A stretch of DNA of 64,000 nt from positions 2,392,270 through 2,456,269 of the forward strand of contig NZ_CP014845.1 in assembly GCF_001598055.1 (NCBI RefSeq). Direction: 5' to 3'. The position numbers and the translations under genes are program-made. Shown here piece after piece: positions 36,766 through 44,556 of the stretch (the first letter of the stretch is position 1; every line of letters begins with the position of its first letter). A model generated the notes under the pieces. It was not told the DNA's origin and did no database searches. It worked only from the letters and a program-made list of their open reading frames with translations. The DNA comes from Cupriavidus nantongensis. Its GTDB lineage: Bacteria > Pseudomonadota > Gammaproteobacteria > Burkholderiales > Burkholderiaceae.

Positions 36766-38121
36766 ATGACCCCTACCGCCGCCCCGATGGCGTCCACCCA
36801 TACCCCGGTCGTGACCGAACTGACCGTGGTGCCCGTCGCCGGGCATGACAGCATGCTGATGAACCTGTCCGGCGCCCATGGCCCGTACTTCACGCGCAAT
36901 ATCGTGATCGTGCGCGACAGCGCCGGCCATACCGGCGTCGGCGAAGTGCCGGGCGGCGAAGGCATCCGCCAGACGCTGGAAGACGCGCGCCCGCTGCTGG
37001 TGGGCCAGCCCATCGGCCAGTACCAGGCCGTGCTCAACCGCGTGCGCGCGGCCTTTGCCGGCCGCGACGCCGGCGGCCGCGGCCTGCAGACCTTCGACCT
37101 GCGCATCACCATCCACGCCGTTACGGCGCTGGAGGCGGCGCTGCTCGACCTGCTCGGCCAGCACCTGGAGGTGCCGGTGGCCGCGCTGCTGGGCGAAGGC
37201 CAGCAGCGCGACGCGGTGGAGATGCTGGGCTACCTGTTCTATATCGGCGAGCGCCAGCGCACCACGCTGGATTACCGCACCGAGCCCGACGCGGACAACG
37301 CGTGGTTCCGCTTGCGCAATGAAGCGGCGATGACGCCCGAGGCCGTGGTGCGCCTGGCCGAAGCGGCGTATGAGCGCTACGGCTTCAATGACTTCAAGCT
37401 CAAGGGCGGCGTGCTGCGCGGCGATGAAGAAATGGAAGCGATCGTGGCGCTGGCCGAGCGCTTCCCCAGGGCGCGCATCACGCTCGATCCCAACGGTGCC
37501 TGGTCGCTGGCGGACGCCGTGCGCCTGTGCCGCGACAAGCGCGGCGTGCTGGCCTATGCCGAAGACCCGTGCGGCGCCGAAGACGGCTACTCGGGCCGCG
37601 AGATCATGGCCGAGTTCCGCACCGCGACCGGCCTGCCCACGGCCACCAACATGATCGCCACCGACTGGCGCCAGATGGGGCATGCGGTGCGGCTGCAGTC
37701 GGTCGACATCCCGCTGGCCGACCCGCATTTCTGGACCATGCAGGGCTCGGTGCGGGTCGCCCAGATGTGTGCCGAATGGGGCCTGACCTGGGGCTCGCAC
37801 TCGAACAACCACTTCGATATCTCGCTGGCGATGTTCACGCACGTGGCAGCGGCCGCGCCGGGACGCGTCACCGCGATCGACACCCACTGGATCTGGCAGG
37901 ACGGCGAACACCTGACCCGCAACCCGCTGAAGATCGAAGGCGGGCTGGTGCAGGTGCCCAGGACCCCGGGGCTGGGCGTCGAGCTCGACCTGGACGCGCT
38001 GGCGCGCGCGCACGAGCTGTACCAGCGCAAGGGTCTGGGGGCGCGCGACGATGCCGCGGCGATGCAGTTCCTGATTCCCGGCTGGAAATTCAACAACAAG
38101 GCGCCGTGCATGGTGCGCTGA
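36766..38121 (+). CDS. gudD: Glucarate dehydratase
   Basis: A 451-aa enolase-superfamily enzyme that dehydrates D-glucarate to 5-keto-4-deoxyglucarate. Catalytic elements are in place: KLKGG (the KxK pair, about 209-213), metal ligands in LDPNGAW and [15 protein letters not shown], and the general-base His in [11 protein letters not shown] (about 347-357). C-terminal [13 protein letters not shown] is typical. First gene of a rightward operon with two Bug binding proteins, under the shared GntR operator. The N-terminal dozen residues may be longer than native; ATG 36787 is an alternative. Confidence 0.95.
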   Translation: MTPTAAPMASTHTPVVTELTVVPVAGHDSMLMNLSGAHGPYFTRNIVIVRDSAGHTGVGEVPGGEGIRQTLEDARPLLVGQPIGQYQAVLNRVRAAFAGRDAGGRGLQTFDLRITIHAVTALEAALLDLLGQHLEVPVAALLGEGQQRDAVEMLGYLFYIGERQRTTLDYRTEPDADNAWFRLRNEAAMTPEAVVRLAEAAYERYGFNDFKLKGGVLRGDEEMEAIVALAERFPRARITLDPNGAWSLADAVRLCRDKRGVLAYAEDPCGAEDGYSGREIMAEFRTATGLPTATNMIATDWRQMGHAVRLQSVDIPLADPHFWTMQGSVRVAQMCAEWGLTWGSHSNNHFDISLAMFTHVAAAAPGRVTAIDTHWIWQDGEHLTRNPLKIEGGLVQVPRTPGLGVELDLDALARAHELYQRKGLGARDDAAAMQFLIPGWKFNNKAPCMVR

Positions 38122-38205
38122 CGCGCCACCGGCGACGACGCCAACGGCCGTAGCGGACCATCGGGGCGGCCAGCCATTCTCATCAAAACACTGCAGGAGA
38201 CAACG

Positions 38206-39228
38206 ATGTACACCTTCCAACGCCAGGGCGCGACGCGCCTGCCTCACTGGCTGCGTGCCTTCGCGCTCGGATCGGTCGCCGCGGTCGCGGCGCTGACCTT
38301 CATCAGCCCGGCCGGCGCCGCGGCGCAGGACTGGCCGCAACGTCCGGTATCGGTGGTGGTGCCGTTCCCGCCGGGCGGCTCCAGCGACGCCATCGCGCGC
38401 ATGCTGACGGTGCCGCTCAACGAGAAGCTGGGCCAGCCGTTCGTGATCGACAACCGCCCCGGCGCGACCGGCGCCATCGGCGCGACCTACGTCAAGCGCG
38501 CGCCGGCCGACGGCTACACCATGATGGTGGCGTCGATCGGCGTCTATGCGGTCAATCCGTTCTTGCAGAAGAACCTGGCCTATGACCCGGCCAAGGACTT
38601 CGACCTGTTGACCGTTGCGGTGCGCGCGCCCAACGTGCTGGTGGCCAACCCGCAGTTCCCGGCCAACACGCTGGCGGAACTGGTGGCCTACATGAAGAAG
38701 AACCCGGGCAAGGTCAGCTTCGCCTCGTCCGGCGCGGGCTCGTCCGACCACCTGACCGCGGCGCTGTTCTGGCAGAAGAGCGCCACCGACGGCCTGCATG
38801 TGCCGTACAAGGGCGGCGGCCCGGCCATCTCGGACCTGCTGGCCGGACAGGTAGACGTGTCGTTCCAGAACGTCAACGCGGTGCTGCAGCACATCCGTGC
38901 CGGCAAGCTCAAGGCGATGGCGGTGACTTCCGACAAGCGCTCGCCGGTGCTGCCCAACGTGCCGACCATGGCCGAGGCCGGCATCAAGGATGTCGAAGTC
39001 TACTCCTGGCAGGGCGTGGCAGCGCCGCGCGGCCTGCCGCCCGAGATCAAGAGCCGCCTGCACGGCGCGCTGGTGTCGTCGCTGAACGACCCCAAGATGC
39101 GCCAGAAGCTGTCCGAGAGCGGCTTCGAGGTGGTGGCCAACACCCCCGAGCAGTTCAACCAGTTCGAGGCGCAGGAGCTGCAGCGCTGGAAGACCGTGAT
39201 CGAGAAGGGCAAGATCTCGCTGGACTGA
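38206..39228 (+). CDS. Bug-family (TctC) periplasmic solute-binding protein, Sec-exported
   Basis: A 340-aa periplasmic binding protein of the tripartite tricarboxylate transporter family. The signal peptide runs to about residue 41 (SPAGAAAQDWPQRP). Family motifs: VVVPFPPGGSSDAIARM, FVIDNRPGATGAIGA, VPYKGGGPAISDLLAGQVD and VLPNVPTMAEAG. It is expected to bind glucarate, galactarate or a related acid. It lies 84 bp after gudD. The TctA/TctB membrane partners are not in the window, as is common for the expanded Bug families of Burkholderiales. Confidence 0.9.
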   Translation: MYTFQRQGATRLPHWLRAFALGSVAAVAALTFISPAGAAAQDWPQRPVSVVVPFPPGGSSDAIARMLTVPLNEKLGQPFVIDNRPGATGAIGATYVKRAPADGYTMMVASIGVYAVNPFLQKNLAYDPAKDFDLLTVAVRAPNVLVANPQFPANTLAELVAYMKKNPGKVSFASSGAGSSDHLTAALFWQKSATDGLHVPYKGGGPAISDLLAGQVDVSFQNVNAVLQHIRAGKLKAMAVTSDKRSPVLPNVPTMAEAGIKDVEVYSWQGVAAPRGLPPEIKSRLHGALVSSLNDPKMRQKLSESGFEVVANTPEQFNQFEAQELQRWKTVIEKGKISLD

Positions 39229-39326
39229 TCGCCGCCGCATAACACCCAATACCAACGCACCGACCGCGCCGGCCCCGCACGTGCATCGTGCCGCGCCGGC
39301 GTGCGCCCTCGACAGGAGACCTCAGC

Positions 39327-40322
39327 ATGACCTACGGACGCCGCAACTTCCTCAAGCAATCCTCCGCGCTGGCCGCCGGCCTCGCCGCCGGACCGCTGGC
39401 GGGCCTATCCCCATCCGCGCACGCCGCGGACTGGCCCAACCGCCCGATCCGCCTGGTGGTGCCGTACACCGCCGGCGGCTCGTCCGACATCATCGCGCGG
39501 CTGATCAGCAAGCAGCTGGGCGAGGCGCTGGGCCAGTCGGTCGTGGTCGACAACCGCCCCGGTGCCAACGGCAACGTCGGCGCGGCGCTGGTCGCGCAGG
39601 CCACCGACAACCACACGCTGCTGCTGTGCGATATCGGCGCGCTGGCGATCAGCCCGTCGGTCTACACCAAGCTGACGTTCAATATCGCCAGGGACCTGAA
39701 GCCGGTATCGATGCTGGCGTATTCGCCGCACCTGCTGGTGGTGCATCCGTCGGTGCAGGTGACCAGCGTGAAGGAACTGGTGGCGCTGTCGCAGCGCAGC
39801 CAGCTCAATTTCGCCGTGACCGCCATCGGTAGCGCGCCGCACCTCGCCGGCGTGGCGGTGGAACAGGCCACCGGTGCCAAGTGGCAATACGTGCCGTACA
39901 AGGGCGGCTCGCAGGCGATTGCCGATACCGTCGGCGGCAGCGCCCAGGTGCTGATGAACGGCATGCTGGCCACGCTGCCGCATGTGCAGTCGGGCAAGCT
40001 CAAGCTGATCGCGCAATCCAAGCGCACGCGCATGCCGCTGCTGCAGAACGTGCCGACCATCGCCGAGCAGGGCGTGCCGAACTTCGAGTCGGGCACCTGG
40101 CAGGGCGTGATGGCCCCGGCCAGCATGCCCGACGCGATGGTGGCACGGATCAGCGGCGAGCTGATCCGCATCATCCGCGCGCCGGACCTGCGCGCCCAGC
40201 TGGTGGCGCAGGGCGCCGAAGTGGTGACGATGACGCCGGGGGAAACCGGCAAGTTCTTCGTCGCCGAGCAAACGCGCTGGGCCGGGGTGGTGAAGCAGGC
40301 GGGGATCAAGCTGGAGGCTTGA
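39327..40322 (+). CDS. Bug-family solute-binding protein with Tat-type signal
   Basis: A 331-aa second TctC-like binding protein. The N-terminus MTYGRRNFLKQSSALAAGLA is a twin-arginine signal (RRNFLK), unlike the Sec signal of the preceding paralogue, so the two take different export routes. Body motifs: LVVPYTAGGSSDIIARL, VVDNRPGANGNVGAAL, VPYKGGSQAIADTVGGSAQ and LLQNVPTIAEQGV. ATG 39327 follows AGGAGA. Last gene of the gudD operon, closed by a strong terminator 18 bp downstream. Ligand unknown, probably an aldaric acid. Confidence 0.9.
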   Translation: MTYGRRNFLKQSSALAAGLAAGPLAGLSPSAHAADWPNRPIRLVVPYTAGGSSDIIARLISKQLGEALGQSVVVDNRPGANGNVGAALVAQATDNHTLLLCDIGALAISPSVYTKLTFNIARDLKPVSMLAYSPHLLVVHPSVQVTSVKELVALSQRSQLNFAVTAIGSAPHLAGVAVEQATGAKWQYVPYKGGSQAIADTVGGSAQVLMNGMLATLPHVQSGKLKLIAQSKRTRMPLLQNVPTIAEQGVPNFESGTWQGVMAPASMPDAMVARISGELIRIIRAPDLRAQLVAQGAEVVTMTPGETGKFFVAEQTRWAGVVKQAGIKLEA

Positions 40323-40340
40323 TGCGTAGGTGTTGGAAGG

Positions 40341-40371
40341 ACGGCTCGCATGGGAATGCGGGCCGTTTTTT
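40341..40371 (+). terminator. Intrinsic terminator of the gudD operon
   Basis: ACGGCTCGCAT GGGA ATGCGGGCCGT forms an 11-bp stem (one G-U pair) with a GNRA-like loop, followed by TTTTTTG on the plus strand. Confidence 0.9.
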
Positions 40372-40395
40372 GTTTGTGCTGGCGGCGATGGTTTG

Positions 40396-40420
40396 CTCCC
40401 CTCTCCCGCGGGAGAGGGAG
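40396..40420. repeat. Palindromic extragenic element
   Basis: CTCCCCTCTCCCGCGGGAGAGGGAG, a nearly perfect 25-bp palindrome of the CTCTCCC/GGGAGAG kind scattered between genes in these genomes. It lies between the two convergent glucarate operons. Confidence 0.6.
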
Positions 40421-40481
40421 TACCCAGTCGGGACTGGAAATGCTTGCGGTGTTTTGCGTGACCGCAGGATTGCGCCCCTTC

Positions 40482-40511
40482 CAAAAACAAAAAGCCCCGC
40501 ACCAGCGGGGC
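40482..40511 (-). terminator. Intrinsic terminator of the kdgD-aldehyde dehydrogenase operon
   Basis: Minus strand: GCCCCGC TGGT GCGGGGC followed by TTTTTGTTTTT, 19 bp past the aldehyde dehydrogenase stop. Confidence 0.9.
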
Positions 40512-40529
40512 ATATCTGAACACCTCTCG

Positions 40530-42056
40530 TTACTTCCGCAGCGCCGCCGGCAACAAAGCCTGCGGCAGGTTCTGATAGCAAACCGGCCGCAGGAACCGGT
40601 CGATCGCCGTAGCGCCCACCGAAGTCGTCCGCACATCCGACGTCGCCGGGAACGGTCCGCCATGCACCATCGCGTACGCCACCTCGACGCCGGTGGGATA
40701 GCCGTTGCACAGCACGCGCCCGGCCTTGCGTTCCAGCACTGGCAGCAGACGCTGCGCGGCCGAGAGGTCGGCGTCGTCGAGTTGCATCGTCGCGGTCAGC
40801 TGGCCTTCGAGCTGGCGCGCCACGGTCAGCATCTCTTCCATGTCGCGGCACACCACCAGCAGCGTCGACGGGCCGAACACCTCGGCCTGCATGCGGTGGT
40901 CCGCCAGGAACTGCGCGGCGGTGGTTTCGAACATCTCGGGCCGGGCCTGGTTTGCGCCGCCGGCGTCGGCGCCATTGCCGATGCGTTGCAGTCCGTCGAG
41001 CGATACCAGCTGGGCCACGCCCTGCTGATATGCAGCATGGATGCCGGGGGTCAGCATCGTGGCCGCCGGCTTGCCTTGCAGCGCGCCCAGCGCCGCCGCG
41101 CGGAACTTGTCTAGGGCGGGGCCTTCGATGCCGATCACCAGCCCGGGGTTGGTGCAGAACTGGCCGACCCCGAGCACCAGGGACTCGACCAGCTGGCGGC
41201 CGATCTCCTCGCCGCGCGCGTCGAGCGCCGCGGGCAGCAGGAACACCGGGTTGATGCTGCTCATCTCGGCGTACACCGGGATCGGTTGCGGGCGCGCGTT
41301 GGCGGCGCGCATCAGCGCCATGCCGCCGGCGCGCGAGCCGGTGAAGCCGACCGCCTGGATCGCCGGATGCGACACCAGCGCGGTGCCGATGGCATTGCCC
41401 GCGCCCACCAGCAGCGAGAACACGCCTTCGGGCAGGCCGGCGTCGCGCACCGCCTGCTGGATTACGCGCCCGACCAGCTCGGAGGTGCCCAGGTGCGCCG
41501 GGTGCGCCTTGACCACCACCGGGCAGCCCGCCGCCAGCGCCGCGGCGGTGTCGCCGCCGGCCACGGAGAAGGCCAGCGGGAAGTTACTGGCGCCGAACAC
41601 GGCAACCGGGCCGATGGCGATGCGCTGCATGCGCAGGTCCGGGCGCGGCGGGGTGCGCTCGGGCAGCGCGGGGTCAAAGGTGGCTTGCTGCCAGCGGCCC
41701 TCGCGCAGCACGGTGGCGAACAGGCGCAGCTGGCCGGCGGTGCGGCCGCGTTCGCCCTGCAGGCGCGCGATCGGAAGAGCGCTTTCCAGGTGCGTGCGCT
41801 CGACCAGCGTGTCGCCGAGCGCCTCGATGCCCGCCGCGATGGCCTCGAGGAAGGCCGCGCGCTGTTCGGGCGTGGTGTTGCGGTAGGTGTCGAAGGCGGC
41901 CTCGGCCAGCGCGCAGGCGCGCTCGACTTCGGCCTCGCCGCCGCCGTGGAAGTCGGGGCCGATCGCCGCGCCGGTGGCGGGGTTGATCGCCTGCAGTGTC
42001 GCTTCGGTGCCGCGCACGGCTTGCGCGCCGATCAGCATGTCGCCGGTGATTTGCAT
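40530..42056 (-). CDS. 2,5-dioxovalerate (2-oxoglutarate semialdehyde) dehydrogenase
   Basis: A 508-aa NAD(P)+-dependent aldehyde dehydrogenase expected to oxidise 2-oxoglutarate semialdehyde to 2-oxoglutarate, the last step of the glucarate route. Features: [21 protein letters not shown] for cofactor and substrate binding, [10 protein letters not shown] (Rossmann turn), general-base Glu in [12 protein letters not shown] and nucleophile Cys in GQFCTNPG (about 300). It resembles the KGSADH group rather than betaine or succinate semialdehyde enzymes. ATG 42056 with AAGGA upstream is preferred to a longer frame. It lies 112 bp after kdgD. Confidence 0.9.
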   Translation of the reverse strand: MQITGDMLIGAQAVRGTEATLQAINPATGAAIGPDFHGGGEAEVERACALAEAAFDTYRNTTPEQRAAFLEAIAAGIEALGDTLVERTHLESALPIARLQGERGRTAGQLRLFATVLREGRWQQATFDPALPERTPPRPDLRMQRIAIGPVAVFGASNFPLAFSVAGGDTAAALAAGCPVVVKAHPAHLGTSELVGRVIQQAVRDAGLPEGVFSLLVGAGNAIGTALVSHPAIQAVGFTGSRAGGMALMRAANARPQPIPVYAEMSSINPVFLLPAALDARGEEIGRQLVESLVLGVGQFCTNPGLVIGIEGPALDKFRAAALGALQGKPAATMLTPGIHAAYQQGVAQLVSLDGLQRIGNGADAGGANQARPEMFETTAAQFLADHRMQAEVFGPSTLLVVCRDMEEMLTVARQLEGQLTATMQLDDADLSAAQRLLPVLERKAGRVLCNGYPTGVEVAYAMVHGGPFPATSDVRTTSVGATAIDRFLRPVCYQNLPQALLPAALRK

Positions 42057-42168
42057 GGAAGGATCCTTGTCAGCGTTTGGAACGGGAAGCCGGCCGGAGG
42101 GCATGCGCCCCGCGGCCGGCTGTCGGAATGCAATGCGGGGACGGCGCGCTGGCCGCCTGCGTGCCGCG

Positions 42169-43083
42169 TTACTGCGGGCCGAGCTGGTTGATCAGCGCGC
42201 CCAGCATCTCCATTTCCTCGCCGGTCAGGTCGGTCAGCGGCGCGCGCACGGGACCGCCGTCGCGGCCCACCAGGCGCGCGCCCGCCTTGACGATGCTGAC
42301 CGCATAGCCGGCCTTGCGGTTGCGGATGGCCAGGTAGGGCAGGAAGAAGTCGTCGATCAGCCGGCCCACGGTGTCGTGGTCGTCCGCGGCGATGGCGCGG
42401 TAGAAATCCATCGCCGTCTTCGGGATGAAGTTGAACACCGCCGACGAATACACCGGCACGCCCAGCGCCTTGTAGGCCGCGGCATAGACCTCGGCGGTGG
42501 GCAGGCCGCCCAGGTAGGAGAAGCGGTCGCCCAGCTTGCGGCGGATGCTGACCATCGCCTCGATATCGCCCACGCCATCCTTGAAGCCGATCAGGTTGGT
42601 GCAGCGCGCGGCCAGGCGGGCCAACTGGTCGGCGTTGAGCTTCGAATTGGCGCGGTTGTAAACGATCACGCCGATGTCGACCGCCTTGCAGACTTCTTCC
42701 ACGTGGGCGGCAATGCCGTCCTGGCTGGCTTCGGTCAGGTAGTGCGGCAGCAGCAGCACGCCGGCGGCGCCCAGGCGCTGGGCTTCCTGCGCATAGGCGA
42801 TGGCGGTGCGGGTCGGGCCGCCGGCGCCGGCCAGGATCGGCACCTTGCCGGCGCAGGTGCGCACGGCGGTGTCGACCACGGCCGAGTAGTCCTGCGGCGT
42901 CAGCGAGAAGAATTCGCCGGTGCCGCCGGCAGCGAACAGCGCGGTGGCGCCGTAGGGCGCCAGCCACTCGAGGCGCGCGGCGTAGGACTTCGGCGCGAAG
43001 TCGCCCTGGGCGTCGAAGTCGGTGATGGGGAAGGACAGCAGGCCTTCGGAGACGATTTGCTTGAGTTCGTTGGGTGCGAGCAT
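42169..43083 (-). CDS. kdgD: 5-dehydro-4-deoxyglucarate dehydratase
   Basis: A 304-aa DHDPS/NAL-superfamily enzyme. It decarboxylates and dehydrates 5-keto-4-deoxyglucarate to 2-oxoglutarate semialdehyde. The Schiff-base Lys is in [11 protein letters not shown] (about 195), the Tyr in [12 protein letters not shown], and the GTGE-type loop appears as [13 protein letters not shown] (about 50-62). Start at ATG 43083; the frame goes 57 codons further upstream but crosses the operator site, so it is not coding there. First gene of the leftward operon with the aldehyde dehydrogenase. Confidence 0.94.
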   Translation of the reverse strand: MLAPNELKQIVSEGLLSFPITDFDAQGDFAPKSYAARLEWLAPYGATALFAAGGTGEFFSLTPQDYSAVVDTAVRTCAGKVPILAGAGGPTRTAIAYAQEAQRLGAAGVLLLPHYLTEASQDGIAAHVEEVCKAVDIGVIVYNRANSKLNADQLARLAARCTNLIGFKDGVGDIEAMVSIRRKLGDRFSYLGGLPTAEVYAAAYKALGVPVYSSAVFNFIPKTAMDFYRAIAADDHDTVGRLIDDFFLPYLAIRNRKAGYAVSIVKAGARLVGRDGGPVRAPLTDLTGEEMEMLGALINQLGPQ

Positions 43084-43156
43084 TGCGGCAGTCCAGGGCG
43101 GGCCGAGGGCCCGGGGTGGCAGAGGCGGCTGACTGCGGCTTGGCAGGTCAGTCGAG

Positions 43157-43175
43157 TTATCAGTCATCGTACGAC
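43157..43175. promoter_or_regulatory. Predicted GntR operator upstream of kdgD
   Basis: TTATCAGTCATCGTACGAC; on the minus strand the core reads GTCGTACGATGAC followed by TGATAA, matching the gudD operator (GTCATACGATGAC with TTATC/GATAA flanks). It lies 74-92 bp before the kdgD start. This explains co-regulation of both arms of the pathway. Confidence 0.7.
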
Positions 43176-43284
43176 AACAGAAAGGCGAAGGCAATAGGCG
43201 GGGGACGTACCGCGGGTTAACCGGGAGCGGTACAAGGACCTCGATGGGCGACAACGCCGTTCAGATCAGGCACCAAAACCTACC

Positions 43285-43354
43285 GTCATTCCCGCGCAGG
43301 CGGAATCCAGCGTCTTTAAAAACACTGGGTTCCCGCCTGCGCGGGAACGACAGT
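43285..43354. repeat. Extragenic palindromic (REP-like) hairpin
   Basis: CGTCATTCCCGCGCAGGCGG and CCGCCTGCGCGGGAACGACA are inverted arms separated by about 30 bp that also pair in part (CCAG/CTGG). This is the dispersed 'cgtcattcccgcg' extragenic repeat common in beta-proteobacteria. It is the only other feature of the 416-bp gap 43084-43499 besides the operator. Confidence 0.75.
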
Positions 43355-43499
43355 CATGAAGTAGCAGTTGTTGTCTGACAACGTAAGTCACATGGCGCGT
43401 GAACCACTCAGTCAATTTGAATCGACCATGCAAAGCTTCCGCGCCACGGCGAACTGCCGGCTGGCACACTGGCGTCCTGAGCCAAAAGGGGAGAGGGCG

Positions 43500-44480
43500 G
43501 TGGGAGAGTTACAGGCCTTGCTGGAAAACCACGGGCTGATGCTGGTGTTCCTGAACGTACTGGTCGAGCAGGCCGGCCTGCCGGTGCCGGCTTATCCGAT
43601 GCTGTTCGTCGCCGGCGCGCTGGGCGTGCAGGAGACCGGGCCGTCGATCGGCGCGGTGCTGGCGGCGGTCATCGTCGCGTGCCTGATTGCCGATACCGGC
43701 TGGTACTTCGCCGGGCGCCGGCTGGGCCAGCCGATGCTGCGCACCATCTGCAAGGTATCGATCTCACCCGATTCCTGCATCCGCCAGACCCAGTCGCTGT
43801 ACCTGCGCGTGGGGCCGCGCTCGCTGGTGGTCGCCAAGCTGCTGCCGGGGGCCGGCGCGCTGTCGACCGCGATGGCCGGCATGACCGGCACGCCGCTGCC
43901 GGTATTCCTGTTCTATGACGCGATCGGTGCGCTGGTGTGGGCCGGCAGCGGCCTGCTGATCGGCGTGGTGTTCAGCGACTTTATCGATGCGATCCTGGAG
44001 GGCTTCAGCACCTACGGCCATATGGCGCTGGTGGCGGTGGTGGGGGCGTTCCTGGTGTTCCTGGCGTGGCGCTCGTGGCGCCGCTTCCGCCTGCTGCGCA
44101 TCACCAAACGCGTGCCGCGCATGAGCGTGGATGAGCTGGAATCGCGCCGGCTGGCCGGCGCGCTGCCGGTCGTGATCGACGTGCGTGCCCATGGCGACGT
44201 GCCGATGGAGCGCATTCCCGGCTCGATGGTGCTCGACATGCAGGGCGCGCTCGACAGCCTCGACGCGCTGGGCGTGGCGCCCGCCGAGGCCGACATCGTG
44301 GTCTATTGCGCCTGCCCGAACGAGATGTCGGCGGCGCTGCTGGCCGAACGCCTGCGCGTGGCCGGCTATGCCAGGACCTGGGCGCTGGCCGGGGGCTTCG
44401 ACGAATGGAAGCGACGGCACGGCGCCACCGTGCCGCCCGCCGCCGCCCATCCCGGACCGGGGCAGGCGACGGCACGCTGA
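43500..44480 (+). CDS. DedA-family membrane protein fused to a rhodanese domain
   Basis: A 326-aa protein. N-terminal DedA/SNARE-associated domain (about 1-200) with VEQAGLPVPAYPMLFVAGAL, DTGWYFAGRRLG, and the conserved RF/VGPRSLVVAKLLPGAGALSTAMAGMTGTP loop. The family are undecaprenyl-phosphate or other lipid flippases. The C-terminal rhodanese-like domain (about 215-310) has VVIDVRAHGDVPMERIPGS and the Cys loop VYCACPNE, predicted to face the cytosol. The GTG at 43500 has GGGGAG about 8 nt upstream and starts right before the first DedA helix; ATG 43428 or 43368 would add a poorly structured leader. 76 bp before the patatin gene. Confidence 0.8.
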   Translation: MGELQALLENHGLMLVFLNVLVEQAGLPVPAYPMLFVAGALGVQETGPSIGAVLAAVIVACLIADTGWYFAGRRLGQPMLRTICKVSISPDSCIRQTQSLYLRVGPRSLVVAKLLPGAGALSTAMAGMTGTPLPVFLFYDAIGALVWAGSGLLIGVVFSDFIDAILEGFSTYGHMALVAVVGAFLVFLAWRSWRRFRLLRITKRVPRMSVDELESRRLAGALPVVIDVRAHGDVPMERIPGSMVLDMQGALDSLDALGVAPAEADIVVYCACPNEMSAALLAERLRVAGYARTWALAGGFDEWKRRHGATVPPAAAHPGPGQATAR

Positions 44481-44556
44481 GGCGCGGGGCGCAGCGTTTT
44501 CGACCACGCGCCGTTGCCTATACTTGGCGCAGGCCGACTGCTACGGGGAGGCGCCC

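Noticed and set aside
40350-40362. GGGAATGCG near the gudD terminator
   Set aside because: It is part of the hairpin stem-loop itself and lacks the neighbouring bases of the sRNA module.
43285-43354. Possible CRISPR-like repeat
   Set aside because: Only one inverted pair and no regularly spaced direct repeats; it is a dispersed extragenic palindrome. No CRISPR array was found in the window.
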